Shown: positions 25,268-37,600, numbered from the stretch's first letter. The stretch is DNA of 64,000 bases from Neocallimastix lanati (nom. inval.) (GCA_016946835.1 JACVTC010000140.1:38501-102500); one strand, 5' to 3'. Program-made: numbers and translations. The notes: generated by a model from the sequence alone, not told the origin.

Positions 25268-28200
25268 CTATTTTCTCTTCTCTTTCTTATAATGTCCTTT
25301 GCATGACTTTAGAATGATCTTTTCTCCGTCTACCTCGTACACTAGTCTATCCTGCTTACTAATTCTCCTTGAATATAATCCATCCATGTCTTCCGTTAGA
25401 CGCTCCGGACGTCCAATACCTCTAAATGGATCACTTTTTATATGTGAGACTAATTCCACAGTCTTATTGTAATTATTTGGATTATTTTTCTTCCAATCTT
25501 TCAAATCTTTTAAATAATTATTATCCGTAATAACTTCCCAATCATTTACATTAGCAATATATTTCTCATCCCCGAGCAATTCAAGCGGAGTTTTAGATGT
25601 TTCAATTTTTCTTTCCAGAATTTCTTTAATTGAATTGTAATTTCGTCTAATGTTCATCGAAGATTTAAATTTGGCATTTACTATATCCAATGCCGTTTTA
25701 TCAAACTTATCTTTAATCGACACCTTTGCCCCTTTCTTGATCAGCAATTTTACCACACGAATATATCCGTTTTCTGCTGCTTCCATAAGTGCAGTTTTGT
25801 TGTAATTGTTTGTTGAATTAATACTGGCTTTTCTGAATAGTAACTCTTCAACTACATCAAAACATCCCCTTTTTGCGGCTCTGATTAACGCATTGTTTCC
25901 ATTGGTATCCTTAAGCGTAATATCTGCTTTATATTGTATCAACGACTTTACAGCTTCTAGATTTCCATTTTCAGATGCAATAATCAAGGCTGTATCATTT
26001 TGGTCGTTCCTTGCATTCACATTAATAAGAAATTTGCCTTCGATACTCTTTGCATCCAACAACATATCTATATCATTAATATTTCCTTGGTTTACGGCAT
26101 TGAAAAATTTTTCTTTAATTTCTTTGGCTGAAAGATGTTTAATCTTTTCTTTAGCTGAATCATATTGTTGACTCTTTATTATTACTTCTTTGACAAACTT
26201 ATCTTGTTGATTCTGTATTATCTCCTCTTTGATTTGCTTGTACTGTTGATTTTGTACCATTATCTTTTCCTCTTCTTCTACTTCATTTTCTTCAGTAGGC
26301 TCATAGTGTTGGCTCTGTAATATCATTTTATAAAAAATTAGATTGACAATTTTCATTCTACCACTTCTACATGCATACATCAGCGCTGTATCACCATAAA
26401 TATTTACTGAATTAATATCAATACCAGGTTGATTCAGCAATAATTTGACTATTCTTGAATTTCCTGTATCAACGGCTAATGTCAAAGGCGAAATTCTATA
26501 TATATTTTCATGGTCGTTCACATTTACTCCTTCTCTTATTAACAACTTAACGATATTCTCCTGTTCACAGTCAATAGCATTCATCAAAGGGGTAAATCCC
26601 ATTGAATTTTTCTTATTAATGTCAACACCATGTTCAATCAATAGTTTGACTATTTCTTCATGACCTTCTGTTATTGCTATTGTCAAAGGATTAAAATGTT
26701 CATTATTATCTATTTTAATTTCTGGATGATTCAACAATAGTTTAACTATTTCTGTATGTCCATACACAATAGCAAATAACAATGCATTGGTTTGAATATT
26801 ATTTTTTATATTAACATTAATATCTGGATGATTCAGTAATAATTTTACTACTTCTTTTTGTCCTTTTGCTGCTGCCAACATCAATGCAGTATTCCCTTCC
26901 ATACCTCGAAAATTAACATCAATTTTACCTTTCTGTTTCAAGAGCAACTTAATAATGTCTACACTGCCTCTAAATGAAGCAAGCATAAGTGCTGTAAATC
27001 CATTATTATTCTGGTTATTGATATTAATACTCTTTTGTTTCAATAGTAGTTCAACTATTTCTTTGTGTCCTTGAGACGCCGCAATCGTTAATGCTGTACC
27101 CTTATATATATTTTGTTTATTATAATCAATACCAGGATGCTTTAGTAATGATTTAACTACTGCTTTATGATTATTCTCTGCTGCCAGCATCAATGCAGTG
27201 CCTCCATCATCCTTTTGAATATTAACTTGGATTTTCGGGTGTTTTAACAATAAATCAACTACTTTAACATAACCTTTCTGTGCTGCCCACATTAATGCTG
27301 TGTATTTTATTATATCTTGAATATTAACATTAATATTAGACTGTTCTAACAACAATTTGACCACATTATCATTACCATTTTCTGAAGCCCAAATCAAGGC
27401 GGTACATCCTTCACTATCTTGAATATTGATATTGATATTTTTATGTTTTAGCAATAACTGCTTAACTTCTTCCTCTTGTCCATTCTTTGCTGCATATACT
27501 AACGTTGGGATATAATTCTGTAATAAATTTTCTATCTTTTTATATTCGCAATTCACAGCGATATATAATGCTGTGTATCCATAAATATTTTTGATGTAAA
27601 TGTCAGTGTTATAATGTTTTAGTAATAACTTGACTGTATCTATATTTCCTTTGTATACAGCACGGACCAAGGCTGTATCACCTTCATTATCTTTTTTATT
27701 AACGTCGATTTCAGGATATTTCAGTAATAAATCTATGACCTTGCAATGATTATTCCTTGACGCAATTATCAGTGCCGTAATTCCGTTATTACCTTGTATA
27801 TTAACGTCAATATCAGGTTCTTTTAATAACATTTCTACCACTTTGTCTTTTCCATTTTCTGCAGCACATATTAATGCTGTAAGTCCTAGATTATCTTGAA
27901 TATTGATATTGATACTAGGTTGCTTTAATAACAATTCAACAATATCTTTACGTCCAGTCTCGGCTGCATATATTAATGGAATAATATCAAAATTTTTTGA
28001 CGGGTCAGGATTTTTCATTTTTGTGTTAATATTAACAAATTTATTTTCCAGTAGAGATTTTACTTCTTTAATATTACCCAAATAAACTGTTTTTACAAAA
28101 TTTTCACTGGCTTCCTGAATACACTTTTGAAGTTTTAAAAGTCTTTCACTTACTATATTTGAATATTTACTTTTTTTTATTATTTTCACATCGGAGCCAT

Positions 28201-28417
28201 TTTTAAGCAACAAAATCATTTTTTCCTCATCACCTATTTCTTCTGCAATTGATAATACGGTATTTCCGAGGTCATCTTGATAATTTACATCAATGAGTTT
28301 GTTCCCATTTGAGTCTTTTGCATTTAAAACCCGTTGTAGAATTTCCTTATCAGAATATAATACTGTACATTTTAAAACCATCCACCCATACGGACTTCCA
28401 GAACAATTTTGTTTCAT
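25268..28417 (-). CDS. Ankyrin-repeat protein with C-terminal YoeB-family mRNA-interferase domain
   Basis: This is an intact single-exon 1049-aa frame. After a short N-terminal region, about 20 ankyrin repeats follow (TALMLAAENNH and VVKLLL patterns). They form a larger block (about 30-720), are interrupted by a charged Gln/Glu/Lys-rich linker (about 725-800), and resume to about 930. Residues about 958-1049 form a compact domain of the Txe/YoeB type II toxin family (RelE-like fold). Motifs in order: YLKDLKDW, DPFRGIGRPERL, SRRISKQDRLVYEV and the terminal CKGHY. In bacteria these toxins cleave mRNA at the ribosome and are held by a YefM antitoxin. The residues at the family's active-site positions are kept: E1005, R1024, H1042, Y1043. 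No YefM-like gene is nearby. Two 60-base lines I counted gave 20 and 22 G+C, well above the surroundings. There is no signal peptide. Bacterial origin of the tail is inferred; activity is unknown. Confidence 0.88.
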   Translation of the reverse strand: MKQNCSGSPYGWMVLKCTVLYSDKEILQRVLNAKDSNGNKLIDVNYQDDLGNTVLSIAEEIGDEEKMILLLKNGSDVKIIKKSKYSNIVSERLLKLQKCIQEASENFVKTVYLGNIKEVKSLLENKFVNINTKMKNPDPSKNFDIIPLIYAAETGRKDIVELLLKQPSININIQDNLGLTALICAAENGKDKVVEMLLKEPDIDVNIQGNNGITALIIASRNNHCKVIDLLLKYPEIDVNKKDNEGDTALVRAVYKGNIDTVKLLLKHYNTDIYIKNIYGYTALYIAVNCEYKKIENLLQNYIPTLVYAAKNGQEEEVKQLLLKHKNININIQDSEGCTALIWASENGNDNVVKLLLEQSNINVNIQDIIKYTALMWAAQKGYVKVVDLLLKHPKIQVNIQKDDGGTALMLAAENNHKAVVKSLLKHPGIDYNKQNIYKGTALTIAASQGHKEIVELLLKQKSININNQNNNGFTALMLASFRGSVDIIKLLLKQKGKIDVNFRGMEGNTALMLAAAKGQKEVVKLLLNHPDINVNIKNNIQTNALLFAIVYGHTEIVKLLLNHPEIKIDNNEHFNPLTIAITEGHEEIVKLLIEHGVDINKKNSMGFTPLMNAIDCEQENIVKLLIREGVNVNDHENIYRISPLTLAVDTGNSRIVKLLLNQPGIDINSVNIYGDTALMYACRSGRMKIVNLIFYKMILQSQHYEPTEENEVEEEEKIMVQNQQYKQIKEEIIQNQQDKFVKEVIIKSQQYDSAKEKIKHLSAKEIKEKFFNAVNQGNINDIDMLLDAKSIEGKFLINVNARNDQNDTALIIASENGNLEAVKSLIQYKADITLKDTNGNNALIRAAKRGCFDVVEELLFRKASINSTNNYNKTALMEAAENGYIRVVKLLIKKGAKVSIKDKFDKTALDIVNAKFKSSMNIRRNYNSIKEILERKIETSKTPLELLGDEKYIANVNDWEVITDNNYLKDLKDWKKNNPNNYNKTVELVSHIKSDPFRGIGRPERLTEDMDGLYSRRISKQDRLVYEVDGEKIILKSCKGHYKKEKRK
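25271..25546 (-). other. YoeB/Txe-like toxin domain (residues about 958-1049 of the ankyrin protein)
   Basis: This segment of the ankyrin gene encodes about 92 residues with the length and motif order of a complete YoeB toxin: a Trp-containing first helix, Pro-Phe before a Gly-rich turn with Glu, a Ser-Arg-Arg strand, an Arg-Leu-Val-Tyr strand, and the final His-Tyr. The whole domain is present and in frame, with no truncation. Family membership is by eye from motif order and spacing. Confidence 0.85.
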
Positions 28418-28805
28418 ATTCGTATTCGATTTTATTATAATAACTGATATTGTTTATATTTTAAATATATTTGTTTAAAGCTATTATAAATAATATTATG
28501 AAATATATGTTAATTAAATATGTGGTATATAAAATAAAAAATAAAAAATAAACAAAACATGTAAATAATAATTAAAATTTATAAATTTAATTATAATGAA
28601 TTTTTTAATTAAACTATAAAATATATAATTATATTGAATAAATTATAATATATAAATATATATATTAAAATATATTTATTGCATAAAATAAACAAATTTA
28701 TAGTGGGTTAGTTTACTAAAAAAATAAAAAAAAAAAAAAAAAAAAGTTTAACATTTTTGAATTTAAAGAATTTTTAATAATTTCTTATTTTTTATTTTTA
28801 TTTTT
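28418..28805. other. 5' flank of the ankyrin-YoeB gene
   Basis: This is AT-rich DNA upstream of the minus-strand start at 28417 that reaches the left LTR of the copia element. No other gene is visible, and I recognise no specific promoter element. Confidence 0.5.
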
Positions 28806-29254
28806 TATTAAAAATAAAGTTCATGATAGTTAATTAATTAAATTATATTTAAAATATTTATATAATATTAATACATTTAATGATAATATTCGTGGCTTAT
28901 ATTTAATGTAATATTGATCTATTACGTAATATATGAACTAAATTAATAAGTGATATATAAATTATAATATATATATATTTAGAATGTGGTCCATTTCGCC
29001 AATTTTTTTTTTTGAAATTTTAATAAGCCATCTATTTATTTGTGGCTTTTAAAATTTATATTATTACGCCATAAAATTTAATATAATTTTAAGTAAAAAA
29101 GAAATAAATGTATAAATAAATAAGTAAATAAATTTATATTTTTGATAAATTTAATTTTTATGTAATAATTTAAAAAGAATAAGTCTTAAAGTTATAATTA
29201 AAAAACAATAAATAAAAATAAAGACTAAATAAAAATAATTAAAAAAAATTTTCA
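28806..29254 (+). repeat. Left LTR of the copia element with a nested insertion
   Basis: It shares with the right LTR the blocks ATGATATTAATACATTTAATGAT (left copy slightly diverged), TACGTAAT.TATGAACTA and AATAAATAAAAATAAA..ACT. The left copy is about 190 bp longer because a TIR-like piece (GTGGTCCATTTCGCCAAT at about 28987, later ATTACGCCATAAA) sits inside it. The LTR ends in TTTTCA at 29254, just before gag. Confidence 0.7.
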
Positions 29255-29284
29255 GATTAAGAGTCTCAGTAACTCTAAAATAAT

Positions 29285-30268
29285 ATGGTTGAATTAAATA
29301 ATATTTGTATGAAGGATATACTAACACCAGACAATTATAATATCTGGATTTCAGAAATGGAATTATTACTCCAGATAAAAGATATTGATAATCATGTCCT
29401 AGAAATAAATTAAAATAAAATTTGGTTCAGACATCCCAGGTGCCAAGAAGGCAAACCATTTAAAAGATAAGCATCCTGTAAATCTCTATTACGAAGCAGA
29501 TGTAACAAGAGAAATTCTGAAAGCTGATGATTTAGCTAAATATTTAATAAATAACAGCACCTCAAATGAAATAAAATTAAAGCTGGATTTTCAGTGATGC
29601 TCAACATATAAAATTTGGAATACCATTGAAAAGGATAATACTAAATCAAGAGAAGAAAGAAAAAAAAAAATTAAAGAAAAAGCTAGAAACTATCATATAT
29701 AAAAAGGATGATGACATTGCCTTGTTCATCTCTGAATTAAATGTTTTTGAAGAATTAGGCCGTTTTTTTGGGAAACTCTTACTGAAGAAAAGAAATATAA
29801 TTATTGAAACAAACATCGTTTCATGTTTTGGCAAATGGAACGATAGCTATAAATTACTTAAGAATACCCCACTTCAAATATCTGAAAGAATTGAGGCAAA
29901 GAAATAAAAATACCACAATAATGCTGAATAGTCTTTGTAAACAAAAGAATAACAAGAATAACCAGAGAATGTATAAAAGGATATTCAATATATGTCATAA
30001 ACCAGGACATTTTGCAAAGGAATGTTGGTATAAAAAAAAAATAAAAATAATAATTATTAAAATAAAAATAATAATGATTAAAATAAAAATAAAAATAAAA
30101 ATAAAAATAATAGAAAAAAGAGGTGTTCATATAGATAACTTGGAAGAAAGACCAGATACCTACTACGAGTTTACCGACTCAATAATGAAAAGTACAGACT
30201 ACGACCCTGATGATGAAAGTGAGAATATGTTGCTAAGTGCTATAGCACTAAGGTGTTACAGAAAATAA
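29285..30268 (+). pseudogene. copia gag remnant
   Basis: From an ATG at 29285 the start MVELNNICMKDILTPDNYNI looks like a copia Gag N terminus (NYxxW type), but a stop follows after 42 codons. Further Gag-like sequence continues in other frames, ending in a CCHC zinc knuckle at about 29985-30030 (NICHKPGHFAKECWY) whose first Cys is replaced. Gag packages element RNA into virus-like particles. There are several frameshifts, and a (AATAAAA)n expansion lies just after the knuckle. Confidence 0.7.
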
Positions 30269-30349
30269 AAAGAAAAGGAATATTGTGTACCCTACAAATA
30301 TAAAGTATAGCTATTATGTATCTAAGGGTGATAATAAAAAGAAGCTCCC

Positions 30350-33300
30350 AAACAACATAACAAGGTGGACAATTGATTCCAGAGCTAGGTGTCCTATGAC
30401 TAATAACATAGATACATTAATAAATAAGAAAAGATGTGAAGAAACAATCTTATTTGCCCATGGAGAAAGCGTTATCGCTGCATTCGTTTGAACATATATA
30501 GGATACATTAATAATACAAGATTAATATTAAAAAATGTATTATATGTACCAAAATTTAAAAGAAGTCTTCTATCCATTGATAATTTAAGTGAAAAAGGAT
30601 TTATGATAATATGATAATATTATATAAATATAATAATAAAAACTTGGTCACAATAAATATAAAATACAAAAAATATAGACTTTTAAGAATAAAATTAAAT
30701 ATGATTTTAACTAAGGTAAAGGAATAGTTTGCGATTCTTTAATAAAGACCTTAAATATAGAAAACTTAGAATTGTGGCAGAGACGTCTTGGTCATACTTC
30801 AATAGATAACAATAAAGAAGAATTAAGAAAAATCAAAACAACAGATAGATGTAGGTTTTGTAGTTATAAAATGAAAAACAAATCACATCATAAGGTTGTC
30901 AATAAAACAGAAGAGCCATTTGAGCTGATTCATGTGGATACAGTCTCTGCTCCGGATCCTTCACATTACAGCAATAATTATTTACTCACTATTTTAGATG
31001 AATATACAAGGTTTTCATAGTTATTCTTCCTTAAAAACTAATCAGATATATTCGACTCTTTCATAAAATGGTACAATAAGATAAAAAACATATTCAATTA
31101 TAATGTAAAACATGTTCGAACCCATAACCGAACTAAATTTTACAATAGAAAATACAACCAGTTCTTTGAAGATAATGGTATTGAGAATGAAACCAGTATA
31201 GCTTACACACCTCAACAAAACGGATGAGTAGAAAGACTACAAGGAACCCTTATATATAATGCAGCATCAATACTGAAGGATGGAAAACTAAACCATAAAT
31301 ATTGGGAAGATGCCATCAGAACCGCCAACTATATTCATAACAGACTGCTACTTGCAGGAAATAATAATAAAATCCCTTTTGAACTATTATATCATGAAAA
31401 GGTGGATTATGAGAAGCTAAAAATGTTTTGGTTGCCAAGTTTTCTTTTATGCGCCAAAACAGTTTAGAAGAAAATTTAATGGAACTTCCTTCCCAAGAGA
31501 ATTTTTAGGGTACATTGAAATCAATCCTACTGGATATATAGTATATGATAAGATCTATAATAAAATTATATTATCAAGAACATCCGAATTCTTTGAGGAC
31601 ACACCGGGTAATATAGCTGCTCAACTTTCAACTCCAGAAATATTCTATTTCGACAAATTTATTGAGGAAGAAGACAATATGTTTTTGAATACTTACGACA
31701 AAGAAAACCCAGAGAAAGAAGAAAACACAGAAGATGATGCGAAGATTTCAAATAATAATAATCAAGAAAATTTTTATGCCTTAATGATATTAGTAACAAT
31801 AAAACTAATAACATTAATTTGGATCAAAATAATTTTTCCCAGTCAAAACAATAACATTAATCCAAATAATTTTTTATATCCAAATAATTTAAGTTATAAT
31901 AATTATAACTATCCAAATGGCCATTTAACCTTGGTAAATAATTTAAATCCCCTAATTTATAATTTAAATAATAATCTTTCAATTTCTAATTTTAATCATT
32001 TAAATAAAAATAATTACATTCACAATGGGAAATATATAAAAGGGTATTATGATCATTTATTAACTGGTAATTATTTAAATAATTAGAGTAATTATAATAA
32101 TTTTAATAATTTAAATAATAATAATAATTTAAATATAAATCATACAAATGAAATAAATAATTTAAATTAAAATTCAACCATATAAAAGAATATTAATATA
32201 GGAAGTAATAAAAATTATTATAACAATTACGATAATTTAGTCTCAATAAATAATAATGGAAATGTTAACAATGTTGATCAAAATGATCAAAATGATCAAA
32301 GTTTTAATATAAGTTTAAATTTAAATTTGATAAATAAAATTGATGATAATTCAATTGAATTAAATAATATTCTGAATAACGCGACCATTAAAATAAATAA
32401 TAGTAAAAATAATACTAATGATAATAACCTAAATAATACCGTTAATAATAATGCAACAGATTTAGTAAATAAAAATAAAATAAATAATAATTTGAATGAT
32501 AATAATTCAAATGTATACAAAAAACTTGAAAAATTTAAATGTAAATAGTGAATTTAATAATTCAGAAATAAACAAAAATTTAAATAATCCAATAATGCAA
32601 ATAATATGAAAAAAAATAAGATGAATAAACTGAATTCACGTAATCACAACAATACTGATGATGAATTTAATTAAATAATTAAAAGAAGAAGAACATATAA
32701 ATGAACTACAAAATACAAATAAACAGATTATTGATAAATAATAGAGTATAAATAACATAAATAATGCAGATAGACAAACAAATTACAAATAAAGAAGATG
32801 TAAATAATAATCAAATAACACCAAAATAAAAAGAAAACATAAAGAAATAGGAAAACAAAATGCTAATAAAAAAAAAATTAAAATCATTTAATATTAAGGA
32901 TATTTTAGATAATAATTATTCATTAATCTCTAAAAATATTAATATATATTTATTATTATCTATTAACCAAGATTTATGTTAAATTTAATGTAGATATAAT
33001 TATTAGAATTCAATTTGTAAAGGAAAAGTATGGACATATTAGAATAAAAAAGATATTTAGAAGATATAATTGATAAATTTGATATAAATAAATAAAAAAT
33101 AGCAAAGAATATGATCCCAGAAGAAAATGAAAATCAAAAGACCTATGAAGATTGGTTCAATATGCTAAAGATATATAGATTTTTAAAAGATAATATAAAA
33201 AGATATTACAATAAATACCTGAAGACACTAATAAAAAACAAATTTTTTTTTTATTTAATTTTATTTTTTATTTTTTTTATTTTTTATTTTTTTTATTTTT

Positions 33301-34274
33301 TTTATTTTTTTATTTTTTTATTTATTATATTTATTATAATACTATATGACGCATGGGTTGTAATAGTATTAATATTTAAAAAAATGTTTTATTAAAAATT
33401 AGGTTTTATTATTAAATAAAAATTAAAATAAAAAACACAAAGAAAAGAATATTTTTTAATTATGGATTTTTACCCATATTTATATTTTTTTATAAAAGTT
33501 TAGGTTATCATGATATAAAAATAAAAGTTCCTAAAAAGTTCTTAAAAATCAAAGAATTTAATAAAAATAGAAAATAATAGAATTAAGAATATAATAGCAT
33601 AAATAATATTAAATTAAACATAAGAATTATCAAGAAATTCTCGTAATTTCTTGAACTATAAAGAAACTTCTGGATGTTTAACAATAAAATTATAAAATAA
33701 TAATAATAATAGATATGAATCAAACCCTAAGCAGTTTGATTCATGGTTATAGTTACTATCAACTATACCAGTAATAATATTTCTTAAATTTAATTTTTTA
33801 TTTAAAGTTTTATTGAAATTTTTAACGAAACATTAAAATTTAAAATTGTAAAATAACAGCATAATTGTTGAATCTATTATTGGTAATCAAAATTGCGGTT
33901 TAATATTCAGGAAAGGTCTAGATCTAAACGCTTATGTTGATTCCGACTTCGCAGAAGACAAAGCTACAAGAAAATCAACTACCGGATACATTATTTTAAC
34001 TGGCTCGACAATTGCAATATGGAATTCAAAGTTACAAAAATGTGTTTAATATCTACAACAGAAAGTGAATATTACTCAATCGATGAATGTTCAAGACATC
34101 GTTTATAGAACGAAAAATATATTTGAAGAGTTAAATATAAAATGTGATTGTATAGTTATAAATATTGACAGCAAAGCATTTATTTTCAATAGCGAAAATG
34201 AAACCATAAATCAAAAGTCAAGACACAAAGACATAAGATACCATCATATTAGAGAACTCATCAAAGAAAATTAA
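30350..34274 (+). pseudogene. copia pol remnant: protease, integrase, RT tail, RNase H
   Basis: WTIDSRARCPMTNNI at about 30364 is the aspartic protease site with Gly changed to Arg. LWQRRLGHTS at about 30773, CRFCSYK, HVDTVSAP and the YLLTILDEYTRFS block are the pre-integrase and integrase core; YTPQQNG is followed by a stop and then VERLQGTLIYNAAS and the integrase tail to about 31640. An Asn-rich stretch runs from 31.7 to 32.55 kb. At 33111-33215 TYEDWFNMLKIYRFLKDNIK resembles the region between RT and RNase H. RNase H follows at about 33890-34274 (LNAYVDSDFAEDKATRKSTT). The RT palm with its catalytic motif was not found. Confidence 0.78.
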
Positions 34275-34385
34275 CTATGTTAAATCAGAAAATAACCATG
34301 CAGATGGTTTTGAATAATAATTTAAAGAATAAATTCAGAGAATTAATATCAGAAAAGTTTTAACTATGCTAAACTTTAGGAGGAG

Positions 34386-34642
34386 TGTTAAAAATAAATA
34401 AAGTTTGTCATAGTTATTTGAATTATATTTGAAGTATGTATATGATATTAATACATTTAATGATATTTGCTATATAAGTTATTGTTGAGCTAATACGTAA
34501 TGTATGAACTACATTGATAATATACTTAAGAGTTTTTCTTTTATATTACATAAAAATTTAATTAAGGTTATTAAAAAAATAATAAATAAAAATAAATAAA
34601 GATTTAATAAAAATAATTAAAAAGTAAATAAATAAAATTTCA
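34386..34642 (+). repeat. Right LTR of the copia element
   Basis: It begins TGTTAAAAATAAATAAAG after a purine tract and ends near TTTCA, about 257 bp. It resembles the left LTR throughout, apart from the insertion in the left copy and scattered substitutions. No target-site duplication could be recognised. Confidence 0.7.
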
Positions 34643-37600
34643 TTATTTTTATAGTAATAAACTTTAAATTTTATTTTTCGTATTAAAATTTAATATATTA
34701 TTATTTAACTTTCCATGATTAAATTAATTCTCCTTTTTTATAAACTTTAATAATTAAATTTTTCTTATGAAATCTAGTTTAATTTTTGTAAAAAAAAAAA
34801 ATTTTTTATATTAAAAATTGAAACAATGTAAATATATTAATTTTATATATTTTTCCATTTTAAAAAAGATGTATATATTTTTTAAAGTTATATTAATATA
34901 ATGTGTAGTAAATAAAAATAAGTAAATAAATAAATAATAAAAATAATAAATGTAAAAACAATACTATATATTTTATATATTTGTATATTCATGTTTTTTA
35001 ATTTATTTATAAAAAAAACTTTCATATTAATACATTTTTTTATTTTTTTAATTATCTTATTAATTTTTTTTCTATTTCATATAATATGCATATATATATA
35101 GATAGATAGATATCTTTTCTGTAAAATATGCTGGTATAGATATTATGTAAATTGTTGATAGAAACAGATCTTGAATTAAATAAAAAAAAGTTATCAACAA
35201 CAAAAATTGGTATTTACGCAAGAATTAAGTGAATAAATATAATAATAATAACTATTCATTAATAATATTAAAAATTAAAAATATATGAAATAAAACTTTA
35301 CCTATGTAAATTTTCATAATATTTGTTATTATAATATAATGAATATAGACATTAATTACATTAATGGTTAAAATCATTAAAATTGGTATTAACTATTATT
35401 TATTTATTTAAAATTTTCTAATGCAGAATATTTATATTATATAGGTTTTTGAATCGAATATTGAGATTACTTGTTAATATAAATAAATTATTAGAACATA
35501 ATATATATAATTCATGTATTATATATTATATTATATTATATATTATATATATAGATAACATGCATATTATAATGATATAATTAATTTTTTTTTATTTTTT
35601 TATTTCAGAGAATATTTATGAAAATTTTATTAAAATTTTATAATGAATTAAAAAAGGAAAGAAAATAAATATCTTTGTAATAAAGAAAAAATGACAAAAA
35701 AAAAGAAAAAGAAAAAAAGAAAAAAAAAAAACTATAAAATAAGGTCTAATGATGAAAATAGAAAAAGAAAAAAAAAAAATAATATAAATTTTATTTTTGT
35801 GTGAAAAATTTATACAAATTGTATAGTTTAATTAATATAATTCATAAATTATCTTTTTTAATAATATATTATAATATATTGTTAATTTAGAATTTTTATT
35901 ATTATTTCTTTTAAATAGAATAAAGTTTATGGTTGTTTTACATTATAAAAAAAAATTTTTTTAAAAAAATTATAGATTACTATTTATAAATAAATAAATA
36001 AATAATTAATTAATTAAATAAATCATTTTTCTTTTATGATAGTATTTTATAATTTAATAAATATACTTCTTATTTTTATATAGGAAAATTTAAGGCTAAT
36101 TATATATATATATATATATTTTTTTGAATTTAAATATATCCATTTTTTTTTTTTGGTTTATTTTTAGGTAGAATTATATGTAATATTAAAGCAATATTTT
36201 GTACAATTATTTTTTTATTAATATTAAAATGAAATAATATTTATATATGTAATTTTTTATTATTTATATTAAAATAAAATGATATTTATATACATTTTTT
36301 TATTTTCCAATAAATTACAAAAAAAAAAAAAAAAACATCACTAAATAAATGAATAATAATAAATAAATGAATAATAATAAATAAATGAATAAATAAATAT
36401 TCTAAATTTTATACCATTTAAATTAATATGTTATTTTATTAATATATCAATTATATTAACATACTATATATTTTTATTTTTATTTTTAATTTACATAGTA
36501 TTTTTATAAAATATTTTTTTAAAAGTTATGATAAAAAATTACTTAGTAGACAATTTGAGTTATTTATTATTTATATAATAAATATATTACACTAATATAA
36601 TTAAGTATATTTTAATTTATTTAATAAATATAAATTCTATTTCTCATTTAAAATCTATAATAATAATTAATTATGAAGTATAAATTGATAAAAATTAACT
36701 TTATTTAATATAGAAATAGTAAAAAAAAAAAAAATCAATAATTAGCATTAAAATATAAATAATAAATTATTATATTATAATATTTGTCATATTCCTAATT
36801 ATTAGTTATTATTTTTATATTAGGTGAACAATAAACCGCTCTATCAAGATAATAAAAAAAGATATAAAATTATTAATTAAATTATAACCTAATATAATAC
36901 TTTTATATTTTATTATATTTATAATATATTATTAATTAAATCATTATATTAAATATTAAATAATTATTAAATATGTAGTTTAAAATTATTATAAATATAA
37001 AATGAATAAATTGATAATCCCTTAAAAAAATAAAATAAATGAAATGAATTTATTACAATTATATATTTAATATATATTATAAGAATATAATGTCAATATA
37101 TTATTCAATGAAATATTTTGGAATAATAAATTTTTCAAAAAAAATTTTTTAATGAAATTATATAATTTAAATTAGATTCTTTAATTTATTTAAGTAACAC
37201 GAAACACAATATCTAATTAAAGTTGCACAATAGCACTAATATTGATAATAAATTTTTGTAATGTAATTATTTATATAATATCATATATATATTATAAAAT
37301 TAACTATTCAAATGTTTTAAGATTTTCTATTTATTATTTTTTGGAATATAACTATAAAAGATTATATTAAAATATGAAAATTTATTATTATTGGGAAATA
37401 GATTTTTATATAATGTTCCACAATTGAAATCAACTTATTTATGTGGATGATATAGTTCGAAATAATATTCCTTTCAAATAAAAGAATTAATGCTTTAATA
37501 TGGAAATATTATTTATATTAATCATATTTTTTAAATAATATAATAAATATCATTAAATTTTTATATGTTATTAATCATTCATTTTTATTTCTCCTTCCTT

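Larger units (their letters stand above)
28806..34642 (+). mobile_element. Decayed Ty1/copia LTR retrotransposon
   Basis: Two similar LTRs (28806-29254 and 34386-34642) flank gag and pol remnants in the order zinc knuckle, protease, integrase, RT tail, RNase H, which is the copia order. A purine tract AGGAGGAG at about 34378-34385 directly precedes the right LTR, as a polypurine tract should. Most of the RT palm is missing, and its place is taken by Asn-rich and very AT-rich sequence. Many stops and frameshifts make it non-autonomous. Confidence 0.85.

Noticed and set aside
25000-29200. Search for a YefM-like antitoxin gene beside the YoeB domain
   Set aside because: Neither strand near the gene shows a short frame with an antitoxin-like pattern; the neighbours are AT-rich spacer and a copia element.
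29646-30130. Minus-strand frames rich in Phe and Tyr opposite the copia gag
   Set aside because: They are shadows of A-rich coding sequence on the other strand.
37434-37475. A frame reading LIYVDDIVRNN, resembling a copia RT catalytic motif
   Set aside because: It is only about ten residues long with a stop just upstream, no neighbouring RT blocks, and it lies outside the copia LTRs.
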